This document shows positions 1 to 4,680 of a stretch of 7,790 nt of DNA, in pieces. Made by a program: the position numbers and the translations under genes. Location of the stretch: the NCBI GenBank assembly GCA_030600625.1, contig JAUVLS010000055.1, forward strand, positions 1 to 7,790, read 5' to 3'. Under the pieces are notes generated by a model. That model was not told where the DNA came from. It did not search any database and saw only the letters and a program-made list of their open reading frames with translations. The stretch is from Bacteroidales bacterium (GTDB taxonomy: Bacteria; Bacteroidota; Bacteroidia; Bacteroidales; UBA12077). Within the stretch, counting starts at the first letter, position 1, and each line of letters starts with the position of its first letter.

Positions 1-849
1 CTTGTTTCTGTTTTAGCGATATCATTATTGGTGTATTATTTTAATGATAATAAAAAGCGCAAAAAACTCAATCAAATTCTTATAAAACAAAATAATAAAA
101 TTACTGATCAAAGGATCGAAATTGCAAAGCAGAATGATGAATTAATAGAGTCTAATAAAACAAAAGACAGGTTATTCCAAATAATTGCCCACGATTTACG
201 CAGTCCGTTAGTTTCTATGGATAGTATTGCCCAATTAATACCTTATTGGGTAGAAGAGCAAGATTACAAATCCTTAAAAAAACTTTCAAAAACCCTTGAA
301 TTATCTGTTAACAATGTATTGTCATTAATTGATAACTTATTAAGCTGGGCATTAAATCAACAAGGGAAGTTCCCGTATAAACCGGAAAATTTAAGATTAA
401 AAGAAAATATCTTAGAAACCATAGAGGTTTATCGCCCAATTGCTGAAATTAAAAATATTGATTTGAAATTTACATCTTCAAAAGATGTTATGGTTTTTGT
501 CGATAGAAATATGTTATTCACGGTAATGAGAAACTTATTAAATAATGCTGTAAAATTTACACCGGAAAAAGGGGAAATTATTGTTGGAATTGATAGTAAT
601 CAACAATGCGCTAAAGTTTGGGTTAAAGATTCAGGAATAGGAATACCAAAAGAAAAAAGGGAAATGGTTTTCGATTTGACTAATGGACATGGAAAAGGAA
701 CCAACGGTGAAACAGGAAAAGGCTTAGGATTATTCTTTTGTAAAGAATTCGTAACTATGAATAATGGCGATATCTTTATAGAAAGTGCAAAAGGAGAAGG
801 AACAACGATTACATTTACACTACCCTTGTTTAACATGGCAGAAAATTAA
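1..849 (+). CDS. Sensor histidine kinase, C-terminal part (5' end outside window)
   Basis: This is a membrane-bound two-component sensor kinase that would autophosphorylate on histidine and pass the phosphate to a response regulator not seen here. The frame is open to the left edge. The first ~14 residues (LVSVLAISLLVYYF) are the end of a transmembrane helix, so the TTG at 28 is not a credible start and the gene continues upstream. After the helix comes a basic, Q/N/E/K-rich coiled coil (about 55-165), then HisKA with the H-box IIAHDLRSPL (phospho-acceptor His at 190-192). The HATPase_c domain follows: N-box NLLNNAVKFT (532-561), G1 box DSGIGIP (628-648) and G2 box GKGLGL (715-732). All catalytic boxes are intact. 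In Bacteroidota this TM, coiled coil, HisKA, HATPase arrangement often follows periplasmic TPR repeats; that is an inference, since the sensor part is missing. No receiver or HTH domain follows the ATPase domain, so it is a classical rather than hybrid kinase. It ends at TAA 847-849. Confidence 0.95.
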   Translation, partial: LVSVLAISLLVYYFNDNKKRKKLNQILIKQNNKITDQRIEIAKQNDELIESNKTKDRLFQIIAHDLRSPLVSMDSIAQLIPYWVEEQDYKSLKKLSKTLELSVNNVLSLIDNLLSWALNQQGKFPYKPENLRLKENILETIEVYRPIAEIKNIDLKFTSSKDVMVFVDRNMLFTVMRNLLNNAVKFTPEKGEIIVGIDSNQQCAKVWVKDSGIGIPKEKREMVFDLTNGHGKGTNGETGKGLGLFFCKEFVTMNNGDIFIESAKGEGTTITFTLPLFNMAEN

Positions 850-865
850 AAATTTGTAACTAATC

Positions 866-889
866 AGTTGGTTTTCTTTTAACTTTTTT
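866..889 (+). terminator. Weak possible terminator after the kinase gene
   Basis: AGTTGG (866-871) can pair with TTAACT (879-884) through four Watson-Crick and two G-U pairs, with a 7-nt loop. A run of T covers 884-889. The position, 17 nt past the kinase stop, is right, but the stem is weak and may be chance in AT-rich DNA. Confidence 0.25.
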
Positions 890-890
890 A

Positions 891-918
891 TTGTTTATTG
901 AGTGTTGTTTATTGAGTG
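891..918. repeat. Exact 14-bp tandem duplication
   Basis: The unit TTGTTTATTGAGTG occurs twice, head to tail, at 891-904 and 905-918, with no mismatch and no spacer. It is non-coding, and two identical copies suggest a recent slippage or end-joining duplication. It lies between the kinase stop codon and the second copy of the kinase tail, so it may record the same rearrangement. No function is claimed. Confidence 0.85.
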
Positions 919-944
919 TTTTTTCTAAATAACATCAATAGTTA

Positions 945-966
945 ATGTCGAAACCTTATTCGACAT
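945..966. repeat. Perfect 8-bp inverted repeat (hairpin)
   Basis: ATGTCGAA (945-952) and TTCGACAT (959-966) are exact reverse complements around a 6-nt loop (ACCTTA). The 3' side has no T-run on either strand, so it is a poor intrinsic terminator. A protein-binding site or an RNA structure in the kinase 3' UTR are equally possible. It stands out because the surroundings are almost pure A/T. Confidence 0.5.
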
Positions 967-991
967 AGAGCTTTTATTAAGCATAATTTTT

Positions 992-1033
992 ATTACATTT
1001 ACAATACCTTTGTTTAACATGCCGGAAAATTAA
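992..1033 (+). pseudogene. Remnant of a second histidine kinase 3' end (13 codons plus stop)
   Basis: These 42 bases match the last 42 bases of the upstream kinase gene (808-849) at 38 positions without gaps, including the stop codon, and the similarity runs a few bases further into the A/T-rich 3' flank. Read in the matching frame it gives ITFTIPLFNMPEN-stop, against ITFTLPLFNMAEN-stop in the intact gene. The four differences fall at first and third codon positions (L/I, one silent, A/P), the pattern expected of a diverged coding paralogue rather than a fresh copy. No kinase similarity is visible upstream of 992 and no open frame leads into it. The likely origin is a tandem kinase paralogue of which only the 3' tip survives a deletion. 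The alternative is a short templated duplication that has since drifted. Confidence 0.6.
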
Positions 1034-1117
1034 AATTTCGTTTATTTATATTTTAAACTTTCTCAAATTCGTATCTTTATAATCATTTTAAATGTATTAA
1101 TTTAATAGTAAACCTTT

Positions 1118-1591
1118 ATGGCTAAGCGTGATAATGCAATTAAAGATATTGTTGAAATTGATGAACTCGAGGGAATTATTAAGAACTGTAAAATTTGTCG
1201 TGTAGGAATGGTCGATGGTGATTCGCCTTATGTGCTTGCAATGAATTTTGGCTATGATGATCAGGCTATTTGGTTACATTGTGGCAAAGAAGGTAAGAAG
1301 GTAGAGATCTTAAAAAGAAACAATAAAGTTTGTGTTGAATTTGATACAGATCACAAACTTTTTTCCAGGCATGAGCAGGTAGCGTGTTCGTGGCGATTTG
1401 CTTATAAAGGTGTTTTGGCTCATGGCCATGCTATGTTCGTTAATGATTATGATGAAAAGATAAAAGGCTTGAATATTTTCATGAAAAATTATACAGATAA
1501 AGAATTTAAATATTCAAAACCATCTGTAGATAATGTATTAATAATAAAAATTCCTATTGAATCAATTACAGGTAGATCTTTCGAATATTAA
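1118..1591 (+). CDS. NimA-like pyridoxamine 5'-phosphate oxidase-fold flavoprotein
   Basis: This 157-residue cytoplasmic protein belongs to the PNPOx-like split-barrel flavin-binding superfamily, closest by eye to the nitroimidazole-resistance (Nim)/Pyridox_ox_2 group, whose members are about 150-180 residues long. The supporting landmarks are the N-terminal helix with EIDELEGIIKNCKICRVGMV (13-32), the strand PYVLAMNFGYDD (37-48), and IWLHCGKEGKKVEIL (51-65), where such proteins contact the flavin phosphate. A CVEFD strand (72-76), the CSWRFAYKGVLAHGHAMFV segment (90-108) and a DEKIKGLNIFM helix (112-122) follow. His54 is placed where Nim proteins have their conserved histidine, which I infer without an alignment. 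The substrate is unknown; family members bind FMN or related cofactors, and resistance to nitroimidazoles cannot be assumed. The ATG is the first in frame after an AT-rich leader with no Shine-Dalgarno sequence. The next gene starts 20 nt downstream, so co-transcription is likely. A degenerate -7 box (TATCTTTA, 1072-1079) is the only promoter hint. Confidence 0.85.
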   Translation: MAKRDNAIKDIVEIDELEGIIKNCKICRVGMVDGDSPYVLAMNFGYDDQAIWLHCGKEGKKVEILKRNNKVCVEFDTDHKLFSRHEQVACSWRFAYKGVLAHGHAMFVNDYDEKIKGLNIFMKNYTDKEFKYSKPSVDNVLIIKIPIESITGRSFEY

Positions 1592-1611
1592 TAGCACACA
1601 TTATTAAAAAA

Positions 1612-2088
1612 ATGAGAAAAATAATAAATCCTTATTCAAATCTTGAAGGTTACAATTGTTTCGGGTGTTCTCCGAATAACCAACTTGGATTACAAATGGA
1701 ATTTTATGAAGACGGAGACTATGTTGTTAGTGATTGGGTGCCTAAAAAGCATTTAGCAGGTTATGGTAATATTTTACATGGAGGAATTCAATCGACAATT
1801 TTAGATGAAATTGCAAGTTGGGTTGTTTCTGTAAAAGTAAAAACTGCCGGAGTTACTGCAACCTTGAATGTAAAATATAAAAATACTGTATTTACAGATA
1901 AAGGAAAATTAACTATTCGTGCAAAACTGGTTGATCAGAATAGAAAGTTTGCTGCTATTCATGCTGAACTGTTAAATTCGGAAGGTAATGTTTGTTCTGA
2001 GGCGGAGATTAAATATTTTATTTTTCCTTTGGATATAGCTAAACGTAAATTTCATTATCCGGGGATAGAAGCATTTTTTGAAAAATAA
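1612..2088 (+). CDS. PaaI-family hotdog-fold thioesterase
   Basis: This is a 158-residue soluble protein, the usual size for a single hotdog domain. It would hydrolyse an acyl-CoA or other thioester, with the substrate not deducible. The N-terminal CFGCSPNNQLGL segment (16-27) is typical of one PaaI-like subgroup. The hallmark is the HGG motif in ILHGGIQSTILDE (54-66): His56-Gly57-Gly58 at the start of the hot-dog helix, with Asp65 as the probable catalytic acid. The following strands (TATLNVKYKNTVFTDKG and LTIRAKLVDQNRKFAAIHAEL) fit the curved sheet. Family members act as homodimers or tetramers. It starts 20 nt after the PNPOx-fold gene and is followed within about 20 nt by a strong terminator, so the two genes probably form a complete bicistronic unit. 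No pathway link between them is evident from sequence alone. Confidence 0.88.
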   Translation: MRKIINPYSNLEGYNCFGCSPNNQLGLQMEFYEDGDYVVSDWVPKKHLAGYGNILHGGIQSTILDEIASWVVSVKVKTAGVTATLNVKYKNTVFTDKGKLTIRAKLVDQNRKFAAIHAELLNSEGNVCSEAEIKYFIFPLDIAKRKFHYPGIEAFFEK

Positions 2089-2105
2089 AAATCATCAAAT
2101 TGTTT

Positions 2106-2139
2106 AAAATGGAGTTTTCAACATGAACTCCATTTTTTT
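2106..2139 (+). terminator. Intrinsic terminator closing the PNPOx-thioesterase operon
   Basis: AAAATGGAGTT (2106-2116) pairs perfectly with AACTCCATTTT (2126-2136) around a 9-nt loop. Seven T residues (2133-2139) form the end of the stem and the tract behind it. It lies 18 nt after the thioesterase stop codon. Because the A and T runs pair, the core stem without the A/T ends is ATGGAGTT/AACTCCAT. The hairpin covers the ATG codon at 2123, which argues against that codon as a start for the next gene. Confidence 0.85.
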
Positions 2140-2165
2140 AATGGAGAAAATTATAAAACTTCGTG

Positions 2166-2173
2166 TAAATTTG
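2166..2173 (+). promoter_or_regulatory. Putative -7 promoter box for the barrel protein gene
   Basis: TAAATTTG matches the Bacteroidota -7 consensus TAnnTTTG exactly and sits 24 nt before the ATG at 2198, after the preceding terminator. No TTG is found at the expected -33 position, so this is only half of a promoter. One exact hit in AT-rich DNA could be chance. Confidence 0.4.
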
Positions 2174-2197
2174 TTGCCTTTTAGTAATTACATTTTA

Positions 2198-2767
2198 ATG
2201 AAAAAGAGAATCCTGGTTATTTTATTAATGCTTGTTTCCATAATTGGGTCTTCACAGGATAATTTTACAGTTAAATTTTTCGGTTTCAGCTTTCATCCTG
2301 ATGGTGATGTTAATGCTGACAATATGCCTACGAAAATTGACAGGAACGGAGTTGCAGTTATTAACCTGGGAATATATTTTGGATATGAATCTTTTTTTCA
2401 TAAAGACAAACTCTCCTTTAAAACTGTAACTGCTTTTTATTCTGATTGCGGAGGGCTTTTTTCAGGCCTACTTCATGTGGGTTTTAGAGGTGTCATTTTA
2501 CAAAAGGGAAAATTTTCAATCAATGGTGGATTGGGACCAACATTTATTTATAGAAGAAGTTGGTATTCAAAATTCGATAATTATGTTAATTCAGGATTTT
2601 ACAATGGAAATGAAACTGATTTCTGGCAATATAAATTTCTATGGTACGGAGGCGAATTAGAGTTTAATTATAGATTAAGAAAATCATTAGATCTTTCAGC
2701 AACATTAGTTCCGGGATATCCTAAACTAATTGATGTGTCGATAGGTGTAAGATATAGGTTTAGATAG
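2198..2767 (+). CDS. Secreted, probable outer-membrane beta-barrel protein of unknown function
   Basis: The product has 189 residues. It begins with a classical signal peptide: MKKR, a hydrophobic core ILVILLMLVSIIG, then a probable cleavage site around SSQ/DN (residues 19-20). There is no lipobox cysteine. The mature part is rich in aromatic residues and glycine and alternates in a way typical of beta-strands, for example GIYFGYESFF, LSFKTVTAFY, INGGLGPTFIY, WYGGELEFNYRL and the last strand IDVSIGVRYRFR, close to the C terminus as in outer-membrane barrels. I do not recognise a named family; a small 8-strand barrel or PagL/OmpW-like enzyme or porin would fit in size, but nothing decides between them. 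The frame is open from an ATG at 2123, but that start would put 25 extra residues before the signal peptide and lies inside a terminator hairpin, so 2198 is chosen. It appears monocistronic and is convergent with the next gene, with only 26 nt between the stop codons. Confidence 0.75.
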   Translation: MKKRILVILLMLVSIIGSSQDNFTVKFFGFSFHPDGDVNADNMPTKIDRNGVAVINLGIYFGYESFFHKDKLSFKTVTAFYSDCGGLFSGLLHVGFRGVILQKGKFSINGGLGPTFIYRRSWYSKFDNYVNSGFYNGNETDFWQYKFLWYGGELEFNYRLRKSLDLSATLVPGYPKLIDVSIGVRYRFR

Positions 2768-2793
2768 ATTTTTTATAAAAACAATTTTACCGT

Positions 2794-3630
2794 TTAGAGA
2801 TTAAAAACATCAAAAAATCTTAAGACAACATCGGTAAAACCATTTTTCTGGTTGCTTTTACACACAGGGAATTTTTCTTTTAAATCATCTGGTGCATTAT
2901 CAACAACAAATTTCTCAGCAGTATACTCAAGCATATCTATGTCGTTATAATCATTTCCAATACTTATTGTTTTAACCGGGTCTGTATTTAATTCTTTGCA
3001 AAGCCAATCTATTCCATATCCCTTTGAAACTATTTCCGGGAAAATTTCCATCCATATTGAATCTCCGTCTAATGGTGAGGTTGTGCGAATTATTTTAATG
3101 TCACTAAATTTTTGTTTAATTTCATCAAAGAGACTAATGTTGTTAGGAAATACTGCTATAATCTGACAGGCATGTTGGTAACTTTCTGTTTTTGGATTAA
3201 GTTCAACGGCAAAATCATTGTATATTTTAATTCTTCGTTCAAAGTCAGGATTGTGATTTCCGGAACGATGATAAACAAATTTGTGGTTCTCAGGAATCAT
3301 TTCATGAATCATAAAATCCACTTTGTGACTAATTAATATTTCAGATATTTGTTTTACTTCATAGTCAGGCATATACTGAGAATGCATCAGTGTTTTATTT
3401 TTCCAGTCGTAAACACCTGCGCCAGATGAGAAAATCAGGTAATCAATCGGGAAGTTATCTTTTAATACTTGCCTTAAAGAGAAAAAATTGCGTCCGGTTG
3501 CAATTACCCTGATTATGTTGTTTTCGCCTAACCAAAACAAAGTTTTCATATCAGTCAAACTCACTTCTCTATTATTATTTAAAAGAGTTCCATCCAAATC
3601 CGTAATAATCATTTCAAAATTCTTGCTCAT
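2794..3630 (-). CDS. Cof-type HAD-superfamily phosphatase
   Basis: This 278-residue cytoplasmic hydrolase belongs to the Cof/HAD-IIB group, which is normally 260-290 residues. Such enzymes dephosphorylate sugar phosphates, pyridoxal phosphate, FMN or similar small molecules with broad specificity. All HAD motifs are present. Motif I is TDLDGTLL (10-17), with nucleophile Asp11 and acid/base Asp13. Motif II is ATGR (44-47). Motif III is the lysine in VSKGYGIDWL (201-210), Lys203. Motif IV is IGNDYNDIDML (224-234), with Mg2+-binding Asp227 probably helped by Asp230. Between motifs II and III lies the alpha/beta C2 cap (about residues 85-195) that sets substrate choice; it includes a histidine-rich stretch around 109-126. 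The tail DNAPDDLKEKFP is also typical of Cof proteins. No promoter is clear. A REP-like unit lies between this gene and the codirectional gene upstream (158 nt away), so co-transcription with it is uncertain. Confidence 0.92.
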   Translation of the reverse strand: MSKNFEMIITDLDGTLLNNNREVSLTDMKTLFWLGENNIIRVIATGRNFFSLRQVLKDNFPIDYLIFSSGAGVYDWKNKTLMHSQYMPDYEVKQISEILISHKVDFMIHEMIPENHKFVYHRSGNHNPDFERRIKIYNDFAVELNPKTESYQHACQIIAVFPNNISLFDEIKQKFSDIKIIRTTSPLDGDSIWMEIFPEIVSKGYGIDWLCKELNTDPVKTISIGNDYNDIDMLEYTAEKFVVDNAPDDLKEKFPVCKSNQKNGFTDVVLRFFDVFNL

Positions 3631-3691
3631 GCGTTTTTTTTACTTCCTAATATCCGCAGGTGAATTTTTATTCGTTTGCAGATTAAGCGAT

Positions 3692-3775
3692 TAGCCGTGG
3701 CACGGCTTACTTATAAAGATGATAATAAATTACAATTAATTTACTGATTATCAAAATAGCCGTGCTACGGCTTGC
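3692..3775. repeat. REP/BIME-like unit: two GC palindromes around an AT-rich hairpin
   Basis: Two related copies in the same orientation, TAGCCGTGGCACGGCTTAC (3692-3710) and TAGCCGTGCTACGGCTTGC (3757-3775), agree at 16 of 19 positions. Each is a palindrome: AGCCGTG/CACGGCT around one G in the first, AGCCGT/ACGGCT around GCT in the second. Between them, GATAATAAATTA (3721-3732) pairs with TAATTTA (3737-3743) and TTATC (3748-3752), with a 4-nt loop and a 4-nt bulge. The whole 84-bp block is thus a compound hairpin. GC-rich palindromes paired like this in an AT-rich intergenic space resemble REP doublets (BIMEs), which elsewhere are spread by RAYT transposases and affect mRNA 3' ends. The second palindrome is 17 nt past the stop codon of the minus-strand gene at 3790-4581, so it could protect or terminate that transcript. 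No adjacent T-tract makes it a classical terminator. Confidence 0.7.
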
Positions 3776-3789
3776 GAATTTAAGATGCC

Positions 3790-4581
3790 TTAAAAATCTA
3801 TTGCAGTTGTATTAAAAAATGTTTTAAAATCGTCTCTGTAAGTCATTAAAGAATCAAACTTCCATTGCCAGTTTGTGAAAAAATTTCCTGTTGGTAAATC
3901 TACCCGAATTAATGGATTCATACCAATAAGTTTATCTTCTTCTAAAATTTCTTCTTCAATATCAGTAATTAAACAAGATTTTCCTTTCGGTAACATATTA
4001 ATGTGCGATTGTTGAATATAGGTAACCAGGTTTTGTAATTCAGAATCGGAATATATATTGAATTTTTTAATGTAATCAATTAAAATAATGTGTAACTGAC
4101 ACATAACATTTAACGAAATTACAAAATCAGTATTTTCAGGTAATGAAAACGAAAATAAATTGGCTGACGTTAACAATGTCTTTTGTTTTTTCTTTTTATC
4201 TGTTTTTATAGTACGATAAATGTAACTAATCAGGCCTCCTGTAATATCTGCTTTTAACACAGTTACATTAGAATATTTTTCAATTTTTCGTAAAACCTGT
4301 TTTGGGTGAACTATATCAACTAAAATAATTTCTTTGAATTGTTTAGATAAATCATCTAAAGGCAAATCAAGTAACCAACCACTTCCTAAAACCACCATTT
4401 TGCCTTTTTGTTTTGTTTCCGCAGCTTTTAAAATAAAACTTTTTGATTTTTTTAGATGCAAATCCCAATTTTCTTTCTCGTGTATATATCTGCGCATTAT
4501 CCCTTCTTGATCTGAAAGATATTGCATTTTTTGCAGTATGTAAGTGTTTTTTAAATTGTCAACTAGTCTTTTAATATTCAT
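3790..4581 (-). CDS. Uncharacterised Rossmann-fold protein, probably SAM methyltransferase-like
   Basis: The product has 263 residues, no signal peptide and no membrane helix. The central part resembles a class I methyltransferase core. A strand and loop VVLGSGWLLDLP (63-74) stands where motif I binds SAM, the second strand ends in an acidic residue (IILVDIVHP, Asp89), and a third strand NVTVLKADITGG (105-116) has Asp112 where such enzymes contact adenine. A fourth strand, DFVISLNVMCQLHIIL (152-167), follows. The motif I loop lacks the usual GxGxG, having GSGWLLDLP instead. The N-terminal ~55 residues are helical and basic. I recall conserved uncharacterised proteins with a similar GxG...LVDIVH...ADITG pattern in other bacteria, but no activity I can name. 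Cofactor binding is therefore inferred and the substrate unknown. It is divergent from the M3 peptidase gene across 99 nt. The start at 4581 gives the full helical N terminus; Met19 is an alternative. Confidence 0.7.
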   Translation of the reverse strand: MNIKRLVDNLKNTYILQKMQYLSDQEGIMRRYIHEKENWDLHLKKSKSFILKAAETKQKGKMVVLGSGWLLDLPLDDLSKQFKEIILVDIVHPKQVLRKIEKYSNVTVLKADITGGLISYIYRTIKTDKKKKQKTLLTSANLFSFSLPENTDFVISLNVMCQLHIILIDYIKKFNIYSDSELQNLVTYIQQSHINMLPKGKSCLITDIEEEILEEDKLIGMNPLIRVDLPTGNFFTNWQWKFDSLMTYRDDFKTFFNTTAIDF

Positions 4582-4607
4582 AGCGAAAACTTATCGTAAT
4601 AAAAGTT

Positions 4608-4642
4608 AAATATTAATACCGTGTAATTTATAAAATATTAAT
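4608..4642. repeat. Direct repeat AAATATTAAT x2 in the divergent intergenic region
   Basis: AAATATTAAT occurs at 4608-4617 and again at 4633-4642, 25 bp apart start to start. The second copy overlaps the putative -7 box of the peptidase gene. Two equal sites about 2.4 helical turns apart could bind a regulator, but such A/T strings arise easily in this sequence. Confidence 0.3.
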
Positions 4643-4646
4643 TTTG
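4639..4646 (+). promoter_or_regulatory. Putative -7 promoter box for the M3 peptidase gene
   Basis: TAATTTTG matches TAnnTTTG exactly and would give a leader of roughly 25-30 nt before the ATG at 4681. No TTG is found 19-21 nt upstream, so the -33 element is missing or degenerate. Confidence 0.4.
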
Positions 4647-4680
4647 TGACCTTAAAACTTCCTTATAAAATCTGTATAAA

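Noticed and set aside
28..30. TTG as start codon of the histidine kinase
   Set aside because: The frame is open to the left edge and residues encoded by 1-42 form the end of a membrane helix, so the gene clearly begins outside the window.
600..836. Minus-strand open frame of 78 codons inside the kinase gene
   Set aside because: It lies wholly opposite the conserved HATPase domain; its composition is that of a reverse-strand shadow and it has no motif.
1072..1079. TATCTTTA as -7 box of the PNPOx-fold gene
   Set aside because: It lacks the final G of TAnnTTTG and no TTG lies 19-21 nt upstream, so it is too degenerate to list as a promoter.
2244..2660. Two 61-codon plus-strand frames inside the barrel protein gene
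   Set aside because: They are alternative-frame readings of the 2198-2767 gene, with no signal, motif or leader of their own.
2770..2781. Palindrome TTTTTATAAAAA between the convergent genes as a bidirectional terminator
   Set aside because: It is pure A/T with no loop and would not form a stable hairpin; such strings are expected by chance here. How the two converging transcripts end remains unclear.
3112..3694. Plus-strand frames of 74 and 68 codons opposite the HAD phosphatase
   Set aside because: They overlap the strongly supported HAD gene on the other strand; the second also runs into the REP-like palindrome, and neither has a recognisable domain.
4586..4593. TAAGTTTT on the minus strand as -7 box of the Rossmann protein gene
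   Set aside because: It would place the transcription start at or inside the start codon and ends in T instead of G; more likely chance.
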